The notes below the pieces were generated by a model. It saw only the letters and a list, made by a program, of their open reading frames with translations, made no database searches and was not told the DNA's origin. Position numbers and translations under genes: made by a program. Below, piece after piece: positions 50,565 to 60,455 of a stretch of 64,000 bases of DNA. The stretch's first letter is position 1; each line of letters starts with the position of its first letter. This stretch comes from Chloroflexota bacterium (GTDB lineage Bacteria > Chloroflexota > Dehalococcoidia > Lucifugimonadales > Lucifugimonadaceae), in assembly GCA_027624075.1 (NCBI GenBank), contig JAQBUH010000008.1, forward strand, positions 1 to 64,000, in the 5' to 3' direction.

Positions 50565-51281
50565 ATGACTAAAGCCACGGCGCCACTCACTGCTGAGCAG
50601 CTTGCGGCCATCACGAGGCTCGACACTCCGACCATTGCCAACGCGCTTGAAGAGCTCAACATCCGGCCTCGCACAGAAGGCTTCATGCGGCCAGAGATTC
50701 GCTGCGTTTCGCCGGTAAATGGCACGGTCGTCGGATACGCCGTGACAGGCCTCATCTCCGCCAGGCACCGGTCGCCAAAGGCACTCGGCCGAGCAGACTA
50801 CTGGAACGCGATAGTCGCTATCCCCGCGCCGCGCATGGTCGTCCTTCACGACATCGACTACCCGGACTGCATCGGCTCCTACTGGGGTGAAGTGCAGGGC
50901 AACACCGCGCTTGGCCTGGACTGCGTGGGAGCGGTTACCGATGGTGGTGTGCGAGACCTCAAGGAGGCCCAGGAGATGGGCTTCCCGTTCTGGGCGAAGG
51001 ACGTGATGGTATCCCACGGCTATATTCACGCACTTGAGTTCAATGTGCCGATCGGAATCGGTGGAGTTCTCGTGCGTCCGGGTGACCTGATCGCCGCCGA
51101 CATCCACGGCGTGATCGAGATTCCGCTGAGCGCCGCGCCGAAACTTCCCGAAGTCGCCCGCATGCTGACGGAGCGAGAGTCCATCGTCATCAAGGCCGCC
51201 AGGGCAGCTGGCGCATCACCGGAAACGCTGGGCGCGGCCTGGAATGCGGCGTCAAAGATCGGGGCTGAGCAGACCTACTAG
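50565..51281 (+). CDS. RraA family protein (aldolase/regulator of RNase E-like fold)
   Basis: 'LDTPTIANALEEL', 'YWGEVQGNTALGLDCVGAVTDGGVRDLKEAQEMGFPFWAKDVMVSHGYIHALEFNVPIGIGGVLVRPGDLIAADIHGVIEIP'. Confidence 0.9.
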   Translation: MTKATAPLTAEQLAAITRLDTPTIANALEELNIRPRTEGFMRPEIRCVSPVNGTVVGYAVTGLISARHRSPKALGRADYWNAIVAIPAPRMVVLHDIDYPDCIGSYWGEVQGNTALGLDCVGAVTDGGVRDLKEAQEMGFPFWAKDVMVSHGYIHALEFNVPIGIGGVLVRPGDLIAADIHGVIEIPLSAAPKLPEVARMLTERESIVIKAARAAGASPETLGAAWNAASKIGAEQTY

Positions 51282-51411
51282 CTCCGGCGCCAGACACGCC
51301 GGCCAGACACGCCGGGAAGGAGATAGGGACTGCCTGGCGCTACCATCAGAACCACAGGCAGACTCACAAGTGGTCTGTGTTGTGTGTTTGATGCTCGCCG
51401 GGAGGTGCAGG

Positions 51412-51864
51412 GTGGCTCAGCCGGATATCTATGTCCCAAGAGGTGCGGTGATTGACGAACGCGCAGGGTTCGTTACCGCAGGCGGCGTTCAGTATGTGCA
51501 GTCATGGCTTGTGGGGCGTGCGCCTGAGAGCGGCGAGCGGGTCTTCAAGCACGAGTTCAAGCTGGTCTACAGAGGCGAGTCCGAGATGTTCGGGGTGCTT
51601 GCCGAGGAGAGCGCCTCGGAGTCGCAGGTAGAGGACCTGGCCGCGTGGGTCAGCGAGCGGACCGCCGCCAGGATCGTTGAGCGACTGCGCCGCCGCGGGT
51701 CGCGCCTCACTCCTGAGCAACTCGCCGATCCGAGTCACTGGGACGCCAGGAGAGAACTCGCCACAATCTGGCGTGACTACAGGAATTGGTCGAAACGTGT
51801 TCGTTCAGGCGGGACGGCAAGAGTCTATGTGCCCGGCTTTTCTGCGCCGGGTCAGGCCCCTTGA
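51412..51864 (+). CDS. hypothetical protein, possibly phage-module associated
   Basis: GTG start with 'ggaggtg' RBS-like upstream; 'AQPDIYVPRGAVIDERAGFVTAGGVQYVQSWLVGRAPESG...' protein-like composition. Confidence 0.5.
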   Translation: MAQPDIYVPRGAVIDERAGFVTAGGVQYVQSWLVGRAPESGERVFKHEFKLVYRGESEMFGVLAEESASESQVEDLAAWVSERTAARIVERLRRRGSRLTPEQLADPSHWDARRELATIWRDYRNWSKRVRSGGTARVYVPGFSAPGQAP

Positions 51865-51996
51865 CACCGGAACAACCCCGGAGCAACTTCGGAGCAAGGT
51901 CTGTCTGATCAGCGCGTCATGGCGCCTGCGCGAGTGTCTGCCGTAATCGTTCAATGAGCAGGCAATTGCGCACGCGCTCGGGGACCAATCGGGACG

Positions 51997-52215
51997 CTAC
52001 CAGGTCTCGACGTTCCAGTCATCCGGTCTGGAGATGCCGGCCCTGCGCGCCGTTTGCAGCCGGTGGGTCAACTGTGCCTGCTGAAGTGCCCGGGCGGCTC
52101 GCTTAAGCTCTCGAACAGCCTGATCTCGATCGACCGTTGAGGCAGAAAGCTTCGCGTCTGCAATCCGCAGCAAATACTGCGAGCGTGCCCGGGTTACTGA
52201 CAGGTTTCGGTCCAT
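51997..52215 (-). CDS. small helical hypothetical protein
   Basis: 72 aa 'MDRNLSVTRARSQYLLRIADAKLSASTVDRDQAVRELKRAARALQQAQLTHRLQTARRAGISRPDDWNVETW'; no homolog recognised. Confidence 0.3.
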   Translation of the reverse strand: MDRNLSVTRARSQYLLRIADAKLSASTVDRDQAVRELKRAARALQQAQLTHRLQTARRAGISRPDDWNVETW

Positions 52216-52691
52216 TGCGGTTTGTGCCCTTCATCATCGGGTGTCTTGCCGGATTCGCTGCCGGATTCGCCGAGTGTGTGCCATGGGCCAATCGGCCAAT
52301 CGGCCAATCAGCCGGGTCACCACATGCCTGCCACAACCTGATTGTCTCCACAATGCACGGCGGTGAGATGAGAGGCGACACCTGCCGCGGTTGCTGCCTG
52401 ACGCTGGAGATCTCACATGAGCCCATCACGTGCCCGGCACGGAGCAGGCCGCCGGGCCGGATCGCGGTTTGCGCAACCGGTTGGTCCCCATTCTGTCCTC
52501 GCACTGGCAGCGCTATGCGACGGTTCGCCGGGACACAACTCTCGATGTCCGGATCTGTGCTGCATGCACTCCTCCAGCCCTCATGTGCCGCTGTGCCGGC
52601 GGTACCGGACACGGCGGTCTCTGTGCCTGCTCAGCCAGCCCGCAAAATGGTGGACTGAGGCTGCGCTCGAACCGTGAAGTCAGGAGGCTGT

Positions 52692-53780
52692 GTGGTGCAA
52701 GAATCGATGGCACGTGACGAGAGTGATGAGCCGGTGGATGCAACTGCCCTGAAATCAGGCAGCGGCCCGGTGGACTCACCGCCGGAGTCAAGGTCCGCCG
52801 GACCGCGCGACGTCTGTCTCCTTGGATATGCGGAGGAGACGCGCGACCTTGTGTTCGGACTTCCGGAGACTACTGAGATCTGGGCCATCAATATGGCGCA
52901 CGTCTTTATTTTTGGCCCGCAAGGACCAAAGACCCGGGCAGCCGCTACTTACTGGTTCCAGATTCACCCTCGAGACTGGGCGGCGGCAGGGAAGGCTCCG
53001 ACCGGTTTCTTCGGCAGGCCAAAAGAGCATCTCGATTTTCTTGCCAGGTTCCAGGGCACGGTCTGGATGCAGGCTGCCGACCCCGACATACCGAACTCCA
53101 GGCGATATCCACTCGAGGACGTGATTGCGGCGTCGGGCCGTCGTTACTTCACCTCTACGTTCGCCTACCAGCTGGCCCTTGCCTGGTACGAACACGCCGT
53201 GCTGGGCCGGAGCATCGGGAAGCTGCGTGTGTACGGCGTAAACCTGACCAGCATGGACGAGTACATCCACCAGAAGTCATGCGTCGAGTACTGGCTCGGC
53301 AGGCTGGAGCAGCTGGGAGTCGATATCGAGATTCCGGGTGCGTCCGCGTTGCTCCAGGGCAGGCTGTACGCCATCGGTGAGTCAGACCTGTCGAACCACG
53401 CCTTCGAGCGCCTGCAGTTCTGGAAGAGCAAGTACACCGAGGCGTGGGCGAACATCAACACGTCGAACAGCATGAAGGCGGAACTGAAGTTCTGGGCCGC
53501 CCAACTGTCCGCCATCGCGGAGGCTCATCCGGACGAGATCAACGCGGAGATCAGGGCCAGGATTCAGAGTGTATTCGACCGGCGCTCGGCGAACCTCAAC
53601 GCGCTCCAGGAGCGGTCCGGCGCCGAGTTGAACGGGGCGCTTGGCATGGTGAAGGACAACCAGCACTGGCTTGCGATCACCGGCGGGATTGACCACAGGG
53701 CGCCGCAGCTCCCTGACCTGAGACTGCCCGCCGAGTACCTGAGCGGTGACTGGACGGTCCCTGAGCCGAAGGCAATTTAG
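52692..53780 (+). CDS. hypothetical protein found in phage contexts (MptE/DUF115-like fold suspected)
   Basis: 'RDVCLLGYAEETRDLVFGLPETTEIWAINMAHVFIFG...YWFQIHPRDW...GQ..FTSTFAYQLALAWYEHAVLGRSIGKLRVYGVNLTSMDEYIHQKSCVEYWLGRLEQLGVDIEIPGASALLQGRLY'; immediately upstream of the portal. Confidence 0.6.
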   Translation: MVQESMARDESDEPVDATALKSGSGPVDSPPESRSAGPRDVCLLGYAEETRDLVFGLPETTEIWAINMAHVFIFGPQGPKTRAAATYWFQIHPRDWAAAGKAPTGFFGRPKEHLDFLARFQGTVWMQAADPDIPNSRRYPLEDVIAASGRRYFTSTFAYQLALAWYEHAVLGRSIGKLRVYGVNLTSMDEYIHQKSCVEYWLGRLEQLGVDIEIPGASALLQGRLYAIGESDLSNHAFERLQFWKSKYTEAWANINTSNSMKAELKFWAAQLSAIAEAHPDEINAEIRARIQSVFDRRSANLNALQERSGAELNGALGMVKDNQHWLAITGGIDHRAPQLPDLRLPAEYLSGDWTVPEPKAI

Positions 53781-53809
53781 CCGCCAGTCTGCTACCCGTT
53801 CACTGGCGC

Positions 53810-53980
53810 ATGACACCTCGCTTTGAACGCCCTTACCGCCGAAATAGTCTGAAAACAGAGGCGCCAGAAGCGCCAAACCACTCATCTGTAGAGCCGGCGG
53901 AAAGCCTCTCTGCACAGATCAATGGAACCAGGGAGTGTGCGGATTGGCTATCGACAACGGGCGATTTGCAGGAAGAGTGA
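53810..53980 (+). CDS. short ORF overlapping the portal upstream region
   Basis: ATG ORF of 56 aa (MTPRFERPYRRNSLKTEAPEAPNHSSVEPAESLSAQINGTRECADWLSTTGDLQEE) not in the ORF track; weak. Confidence 0.25.
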   Translation: MTPRFERPYRRNSLKTEAPEAPNHSSVEPAESLSAQINGTRECADWLSTTGDLQEE

Positions 53981-56166
53981 CCGGGTCGACCGGCGTGATT
54001 GACGCCCGTCCGGCCGCAGCTGGCGAGCATTCGCCTCCCGATGCGGCTGGCGGGCGGGCGGAAAGATCTGCTGGAGTCCGCCCAGGCGTGGCGTCTCCCG
54101 TGGAGATGCACCTGGGACGACTCGCCGAACTCGCGCCCGACATCGGCGCGCGGATAGAGCAGAAGTTCAGAAACCTGTCGAGCGTGCATGACCGCATGGA
54201 CGCTGACTACTCGCTCTACGCACTGGACCACTGGCAGCCAGACGTCGCCGAGGCGCTGTCGCCGGAAGATATCTACACCACGAACGAGCCACGCGTGCTG
54301 GCCGAAAAGGTGATCTCATTCATCACGGCCACCGAGCTCGTGGTGAGGGCGCCCAACGATGACGCGCGTGAGCGGCAGGAGTCTGCCAATGACCTCGCCG
54401 AACAGCTCGCCATCGGCATGCTCAACAACATCGACCGCCGGCACCGCCGGTTGGGCCATCCGCCTGTCGTAGACGCGCTGGCATTCTTCAGCGTAGTCCG
54501 AGGCCGGTACGCAGCGGCGCGCGCCGTGCTCCGCAAGCGGCCAAACGGCGAGACGTTTGAGGACATTCTTCCCCTGGACCCACGGCACCTGTGCGTTCAG
54601 CCAGGCGTCGAGGAGCCACTGTGGGCTGCCTATCGGCTCCGTCGCTCAGTGCTGGAGGTCCGCGAGGAGTTTCCTCACTTCGCATTCGAAAACGGCCACT
54701 GGTCCGATGACGGCGAAGGCGTGGATGTGTTCGAGTACTTTGCTCGTGAGGAGAACCCTGAGTTCGACGTTACTTCACGCGACCCGTTCCGGCGCCATCC
54801 GTTCATCTACGTGGCTGGCACGATTGTTGACGGCCAGTGGGCGCGGCTCCCGCACAACCTCCACATGCTGACGTTCCCGGTGGTCGTGGCCCCTGTCGGG
54901 CCTCAACCGATGCTTGCGCCAACGGAAAAAGAAGACTCTCCTGATGTGCACTTCGGAGAGAGTATTTTCGCCGAGAACCGCGGTGTCTGGGACAGGTTGA
55001 ACCGGGCGACATCGTACGTTCTAGACCTGACCGGCAAAGCCTCCGACCCGCGCAAGAAGGTGTTCTCGCTGGACGGCACGAAGTCCCTTGATGACGGCGC
55101 CAATGACAAAGGCGCCGAGATCAACCTTTCGACAGCTAACCAGGAAGACGTGCAGAGCTTTCCTGAGGCAGACATCAATAGCGCCGTCGCCCTGTTGATC
55201 CAACAGTTGCAGAAAGACGCCGTTGCCGGAGGTCTGCCGCCACAGGCGTTCGGCCTGCTGGATAAGCCGCTTTCATCTGTCGCACTGAGGCAACTTGGCA
55301 ACAACCTGGAGCACCGCGTCCTGCCGCGAATGAGAGCGGTTGCCCGCTGTATCGAGGGCTGCCTGGAGAACCTGATCGCGCAGTATGAGACTGGCGCCTT
55401 CAACCCCATCAGTGTGTCTGGAAGACGGTTCGACAACCACCGTTTCGCCAACCGGCTGATCGAGCCTGAGGACCTGGCCGGGCACGACCCGCTTGAGGTC
55501 TCGATGGCCCTTGCGCTGCCGGAGGATGAGGTGACCCGATGGACCGTGGCGCAGATGGCCATGCAGCCCACTCTGAACGGTGAGCCGCTGGCTTCGCTGG
55601 AGTGGGTGCGTGAGCGTGTCTTGAAGATGCAGTCGCACCGGCACATCCAGAGTCAGAACCGGGAGGCCCAGGCTGTTTCGCAGGACCCTCTTGCCCAGGC
55701 GATGGGCATGTTCACGGCGGCGCTCAAGGATGGAGACAACGCACTCGCCGCGATCTGGTTCGACAGGCTTCAAGTTCTGCACTTGCAGAGGCAGGTAGAG
55801 GGACAGACAGCGGTGAGGCGGCTCCTGGCGGAACGTCCTTCCGGCGCTGGCCCTTCAGGTGTTGGCAAAGAGGCGGAAAGCGCAGGGTTGCCGGATCTCG
55901 CGTCCCTGCTGGGCGAGTCTGCCGCCGGGAGTTCGCCTCTTAACGGTGGGAGCACGCTATTTAGTCCGAATCCGCTCGACGCTGTGCCGCGGCTCAACCA
56001 TGCGCTGAATCCGGCGAACGGGGCCATACCGTTCGCGCAGGCGGCCGGCGTCGGGAGCGCGCCGTCTGCGCCGGACATCAGGATGGCGGGAGCTGCAAGC
56101 CAGGGCGTTACGAGACCAGGTCTGGTTGGCGCAGACGGTGAGCCGTTGACCAGCACAGTGTCCTGA
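53935..56166 (+). CDS. phage portal (head-tail connector) protein
   Basis: ~743 aa with 'HRRLGHPPVVDALAFFSVVRGRYAAARAVLRKR...', 'HFGESIFAENRGVWDRLNRATSYVLDL', 'LPPQAFGLLDKPLSSVALRQLGNNLEHRVLPRMRAVARCIEGCLENLIAQYETGAF', typical of podovirus-like portal proteins. True start may be ATG 54106. Confidence 0.7.
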   Translation: MCGLAIDNGRFAGRVTGSTGVIDARPAAAGEHSPPDAAGGRAERSAGVRPGVASPVEMHLGRLAELAPDIGARIEQKFRNLSSVHDRMDADYSLYALDHWQPDVAEALSPEDIYTTNEPRVLAEKVISFITATELVVRAPNDDARERQESANDLAEQLAIGMLNNIDRRHRRLGHPPVVDALAFFSVVRGRYAAARAVLRKRPNGETFEDILPLDPRHLCVQPGVEEPLWAAYRLRRSVLEVREEFPHFAFENGHWSDDGEGVDVFEYFAREENPEFDVTSRDPFRRHPFIYVAGTIVDGQWARLPHNLHMLTFPVVVAPVGPQPMLAPTEKEDSPDVHFGESIFAENRGVWDRLNRATSYVLDLTGKASDPRKKVFSLDGTKSLDDGANDKGAEINLSTANQEDVQSFPEADINSAVALLIQQLQKDAVAGGLPPQAFGLLDKPLSSVALRQLGNNLEHRVLPRMRAVARCIEGCLENLIAQYETGAFNPISVSGRRFDNHRFANRLIEPEDLAGHDPLEVSMALALPEDEVTRWTVAQMAMQPTLNGEPLASLEWVRERVLKMQSHRHIQSQNREAQAVSQDPLAQAMGMFTAALKDGDNALAAIWFDRLQVLHLQRQVEGQTAVRRLLAERPSGAGPSGVGKEAESAGLPDLASLLGESAAGSSPLNGGSTLFSPNPLDAVPRLNHALNPANGAIPFAQAAGVGSAPSAPDIRMAGAASQGVTRPGLVGADGEPLTSTVS

Positions 56167-56248
56167 GTGAGTGGCGTCTGAGAGCGGTCATCGCAGGCAA
56201 TCAGTCACGCCGCCGGTTGCCTAACTGGTTGGAATAAGGGGTAAGGCC

Positions 56249-57817
56249 ATGTTCTTCAGTGTTTTTGTCCCAGGGTTTGGGAGCGTGTTCGTGGACGCCG
56301 GCAGCCCAGCGCTGGCGAATGCGGCGGTGCGTCAGTACCTGAGCCGCAACCGGGTCCGGCTCGAAGAGGGCGCAGACATTGGGGTTGCAGTCCTGGTCGG
56401 TGCCGGCCAGATCGGAAACAACCTGTTGCTGAACAGCGGTGGTGTTCCGGTCCTTCCTCCTGTTCAAACACCTCCGGTGACGCCAGTGACGCCAGTGACG
56501 GCGCCGGAGCCGGTTGTGGATGATGCTGAGCCGCAGGACAGTGAGCCGGGGATGCCGGCATCGCCCGGTCCGGGTTCTGGCGCGGGAGATGGCCCGGCGA
56601 CAGAGGACGGCACTGGCTCAGAGCCGTCTCCGCCTGCACAGCCCCCCGCTCAGCCAGTTGTCGAGCGGCTGTTCAGGTTCGACGTGCCGGTCATCGGCGA
56701 CCTGTATGTGCTCGCAACCACGGCAGGTGATGCAGTTTCCGCTGGCCAGGCCCACGTCGAGCTGTTCCGGGAAAGCAGCGGACTTCCCGCCGGATTCCGC
56801 CTCGGCCTGCCAGAAACGCTCGCAGTCGGCGACTTGCCTGCGGGCGCCGACCCGAACTTCGTGATCGATTCGACAGGTCTGATACGTGACGATCTCCTGA
56901 CAGGCGCCTCTTCTGCGCCCGATCAGGGCGAACCTCCAACGGTTCCGGTTTCCGCGCAGTCCGGGCAGGCGTTTTTTGTTGGCAAGGTTATCGGGGCAAA
57001 CGGCGTTCCCGGATTCTTCCGCTTAGACGCCAGAGACACAAGAGACACGTCAGAGGCTCGTGCCATTCTCGAGTCCCGGTTCGGGCCAGCCTTCCGGGTG
57101 GAGATCGTAAGTTCTCCGGAATTCCTGTTCGACACAGACACTGACTTCGTCGCTTCTCTCCAGCGCAGCCAGCTTGGAGACGTGGACGCGTTCGTCCAGA
57201 CACTTGCGCTGGTGACGGCTCCGGAGGCCACTGAGACGGCCGGCGAAAACTCAGGAGGGCCACTGTTCGGCGATGGCAGCCTTCCGGTGGACGTTCAGCA
57301 GTTCCCATTCGCCAGTTTCCAGAACGCGGTTGCGGCGCTTGGGCTCGACCCCGAGGGCGCGCTTGGCAGCACGATAAGCCGGCAGTTCGACACTCTGGCC
57401 CCTGTGGCGCAGATCGGCTCATTGACAGGCACCGTCGGGCCGATCGGTCAGTCGCCGGGCGCGCTAGAGGGATTCTTCCGGGACCAGTTCGGAAATATTG
57501 GCATCGCAGCGCAGACTTTTCGAGACCTGCTGGCCGGGCAAACGAGCGGGGACCTGAGCGCAGACCAGCTGCTGGCGTTCCGGGCACTGGCGAATCCGGA
57601 TGTGTCCACCAGCCGAGGGCGAGGCGCAGCTGGAGACGTCTTCGGGCTTGCCAGGGCCGCTGCGGAAGACCGGTTCGGATCATTCGTGGCGTCGCGGCTC
57701 CTGCCAACAAATCAGCGACTGTTTCGGGAACTGGAGCGGCAGCTCGCTGACGGTCTGCCAGACACCAGCTTTCTGGAGTTTGCACGGAGCCAGAACCTGT
57801 TGCCTGTGCCTGTATGA
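56249..57817 (+). CDS. phage-module protein with Pro-rich linker (possible virion/internal protein)
   Basis: 522 aa, coupled downstream of the portal; low-complexity linker 'PPVQTPPVTPVTPVTAPEPVVDDAEPQDSEPG'; no homology recognised. Confidence 0.55.
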   Translation: MFFSVFVPGFGSVFVDAGSPALANAAVRQYLSRNRVRLEEGADIGVAVLVGAGQIGNNLLLNSGGVPVLPPVQTPPVTPVTPVTAPEPVVDDAEPQDSEPGMPASPGPGSGAGDGPATEDGTGSEPSPPAQPPAQPVVERLFRFDVPVIGDLYVLATTAGDAVSAGQAHVELFRESSGLPAGFRLGLPETLAVGDLPAGADPNFVIDSTGLIRDDLLTGASSAPDQGEPPTVPVSAQSGQAFFVGKVIGANGVPGFFRLDARDTRDTSEARAILESRFGPAFRVEIVSSPEFLFDTDTDFVASLQRSQLGDVDAFVQTLALVTAPEATETAGENSGGPLFGDGSLPVDVQQFPFASFQNAVAALGLDPEGALGSTISRQFDTLAPVAQIGSLTGTVGPIGQSPGALEGFFRDQFGNIGIAAQTFRDLLAGQTSGDLSADQLLAFRALANPDVSTSRGRGAAGDVFGLARAAAEDRFGSFVASRLLPTNQRLFRELERQLADGLPDTSFLEFARSQNLLPVPV

Positions 57818-57924
57818 GCCGGGATTGATCTGGAGACCGCCAGTTCGAGACAGGCGAATATCGTGGAGTAGCGCGGAAGCCCCGGCAAAATCCCGGCCAA
57901 CCCGCAAACCAGAGAGGGAGATCG

Positions 57925-58308
57925 ATGGTCAATCAGCAGATCGAGACGCAGCAGAGCGGTGGCTTGAACGCAGCCGGGTTCGACACTTCATTGATCGATC
58001 CGGGTGTCCAGGAGGCGTTTCTCAGGCTGCTCGAAGGCACGGACCTTGGCGAGCGGACTCTGTTTCAGTCGATCTCGCCGTTCGACTCGTCTCCAGGCCA
58101 GGGGCTCCAGTTCCAGGGGCTGTTCACTCCGACGTTCAACAGGTTCCTGGGCGAGCTTGGCGCCCAGATCCGGTCCGGCCAGGAGCCGTCGCTTACCTTC
58201 AACCAGTTCCTGACAGAAGAGTTCGACCCGCGGCGCGCCCTTCTTCAACTGCCGGACAGGCGGACAGACGTCGCCGCTGGCGGCACAGTCTTCAGGTTTA
58301 ACCAGTGA
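57925..58308 (+). CDS. small phage-module hypothetical protein
   Basis: 127 aa with 'gagagggag' RBS upstream; 'FNRFLGELGAQIRSGQEPSLTFNQFLTEEFDPR'. Confidence 0.55.
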   Translation: MVNQQIETQQSGGLNAAGFDTSLIDPGVQEAFLRLLEGTDLGERTLFQSISPFDSSPGQGLQFQGLFTPTFNRFLGELGAQIRSGQEPSLTFNQFLTEEFDPRRALLQLPDRRTDVAAGGTVFRFNQ

Positions 58309-58385
58309 TGCCCTGGACAGGACGTCTTACGGGGCAGGCCGGAGACACTCTTGGGAGGTAAGAGACATCCTGGAGTGGTCCGCTG

Positions 58386-58523
58386 ATGTTCAGAAGTTTC
58401 CTGACCAGTGTGGAACGTGAGACAGCAGCATTTCAGGACTTTCTGAACAGCAGTCCTGGGATTGAGACCCTGCCAGCGCCGGAGCTGGATAACGTGCCGG
58501 TCCTGTCTGCAAAGGCCAGGTAA
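58386..58523 (+). CDS. very small phage-module ORF
   Basis: MFRSFLTSVERETAAFQDFLNSSPGIETLPAPELDNVPVLSAKAR*; shares the co-directional spacing of block B. Confidence 0.35.
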   Translation: MFRSFLTSVERETAAFQDFLNSSPGIETLPAPELDNVPVLSAKAR

Positions 58524-58678
58524 TCCGCGGGGACCACGGGCGTCGGAGCTATTTCGGCCGTTGGCTTCGAGGCCGTTGGCGTCGGGGCTGCGTTCGCCGT
58601 GGGCGATCTGGCACGCGCGAATACCGCAACTCCGAGAGCAGCGAGCAGTACCCAAAGCGTTAAAGGCCACATGCGCGT

Positions 58679-60157
58679 TTAGTACCGCTCGACCACCGGG
58701 TTGAATTTCGCGTCTTCATCCAGCGGGTACATCGGCCGCGCGCAGACGGTGTGGCCGAGAGACCGCAGGTTCGCCGATGTCGCTCCCGGGGCGTCAACGT
58801 TGATGTTCTCCTCTACCCAGTCATTGAAGAACTGCGGCTCGCAGTGCGGTGACTTAACCACCGTCGAGTGAAAATCCTTCGGGTCGAGGCCGTTCGCGAA
58901 GAAGAGCGCCCGGTCCACGTGCATGACCGGTTTTGTCGTGGCGACCAGCGTGACCTTGCCGCCCCTGAGAACCGCTGTCCTTCCCGGAAACTGCCTGAAC
59001 ACCCATGTTTCGAGATCAAACGAAGCCTCCGATAGCGATACCACTTCAAGCTCCATGTCGAGCGGCTTGTAGCGCGGGTCCAAAGACCCGCCAACCCTGG
59101 CGTTGATCCTTGACCCAACACCTGCGGCATATGCCATCGCCACAAGCGGCGGGTCGGCAATCGGGGCAAGCACGGTGTGTGGATAGCTCTGCCGGACCAT
59201 CTCGGAGACAATGGCGTTCGAGTTACCCGATGCGCCAGAGCTTGTGGCGTCGGCGGCGTCTGTGAACGCGACCGGGCCTCTCATCCCTGCAGCGCGTGAG
59301 ACTGCCTCTTCGAGCCCAACAAGCGCAGCTTGCATCCGGGCCCGGTTGGGCCAGAATGCGGCGGTCATCTCCAGTGCGCCACGTTCGGCCGCATCCGCGT
59401 CTCCATCCGTGTATACAAAAGCCTGTGAGCACAACTCCGGAACATCTGTGAACGGGTTGCAGATCAGGAATCCAGCAGACAGAACGCCCGGCGCCCTTTC
59501 AAGAGCCTTTGCCTGGCGGATCTGAGAGCCGAACAGACCTGTCTCCGTAATCAGTTCGTTGCCGCGGACCAGCGCAGGCACGCGGACGCGCACCCCAACC
59601 GGGGAGGCGCCGTCATTGACGATGCGGAGCAGCAGCTTTGCAGCCCGTCTGCCCGTGTCTGCAAAATCGACGTGCGGGTAGGTGTGGTAAGAGGTCACGG
59701 CGTTGGCGTGCCTCATCATGCGCGCCGTCAGCACGCCATGCAGATCGAGCGAAATCACTATCGGCACAGATTCGCCGAGGATCTTACGTGCCTCTTGCAA
59801 CAGGTATCCCTCCGGGTCGAGCTCTTCGGTGGTACCCATTGACCCGTGCAACGAGAAGTACGCGCCGTCGATTTTGCCGGCGTGTGGCTTCAGCGCGTCC
59901 AGGAATTCCGTGGCCATGCGGACGAAGCTGGCGTGCTCAAGCGGCCCCGCCGCGTCGCCCTGCGCATGCCAGGTCGGCACGATCTCACAACCTGCCGACT
60001 CGAACTCGGCTATCGCGCCCCCGGCAGTGCTGTTCTTGCCTCGATTTCCGGTGATCAGCTCTTCGCCACGCAGAATCGTGAAAAAGTCATACAGACACAG
60101 GACAGGGTTGAACGTGGAGATCTCCTGCTCACAGCCGGTTACCAGGATTCGTGGCAT
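58679..60157 (-). CDS. M81 family metallopeptidase (MlrC-like)
   Basis: 'ILVTGCEQEISTFNP', 'GAYFSLHGSMGTTEELDPEGYLLQEARKILG', 'VISLDLHGVLTARMM...YHTYPHVDFADTGRRAA'. Confidence 0.9.
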   Translation of the reverse strand: MPRILVTGCEQEISTFNPVLCLYDFFTILRGEELITGNRGKNSTAGGAIAEFESAGCEIVPTWHAQGDAAGPLEHASFVRMATEFLDALKPHAGKIDGAYFSLHGSMGTTEELDPEGYLLQEARKILGESVPIVISLDLHGVLTARMMRHANAVTSYHTYPHVDFADTGRRAAKLLLRIVNDGASPVGVRVRVPALVRGNELITETGLFGSQIRQAKALERAPGVLSAGFLICNPFTDVPELCSQAFVYTDGDADAAERGALEMTAAFWPNRARMQAALVGLEEAVSRAAGMRGPVAFTDAADATSSGASGNSNAIVSEMVRQSYPHTVLAPIADPPLVAMAYAAGVGSRINARVGGSLDPRYKPLDMELEVVSLSEASFDLETWVFRQFPGRTAVLRGGKVTLVATTKPVMHVDRALFFANGLDPKDFHSTVVKSPHCEPQFFNDWVEENINVDAPGATSANLRSLGHTVCARPMYPLDEDAKFNPVVERY

Positions 60158-60455
60158 TAATCATCCTCACAATCAGTGTTTTGCCGATACTCAGGCAGAT
60201 TGTACCGTTGGCAGTTGCTGTGCCGGACGAGGCACACGGTCCAGGCCGGACATCGCTGCGCCTTATTGGAGACCTGTTAACCACGCGTCATCGGCTGAGC
60301 GTGCGAGAGTGCCTCGTACCAGTAACCGCGCCCGGCCGGGGTGAGGTCAGGCACGTTCGCTACGAAGTTGGCTCATGTGTGGCGCCTGACATGACCGTTT
60401 GTGTTCCGGAGCGCTCTCACTGAACATCTACAGGGAACGTCAGGTCAGTTCAGCG

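Noticed and set aside
52103-52677. Several 80-173-aa ORFs in the gap before block B
   Set aside because: Cys/Ala/Pro-rich overlapping frames on both strands with no motif; treated as intergenic.
56988-57932. 314-aa minus ORF antisense to the 522-aa phage-module gene
   Set aside because: Arg/Pro/Ser-rich shadow; plus-strand gene is coupled in the block B operon.
58433-58672. 79-aa minus ORF with a TM-like N-terminus (MWPLTLWVLLAALGVAVFARARSP...)
   Set aside because: Plausible small membrane protein but it overlaps a short plus ORF and has no supporting homology; left uncalled.
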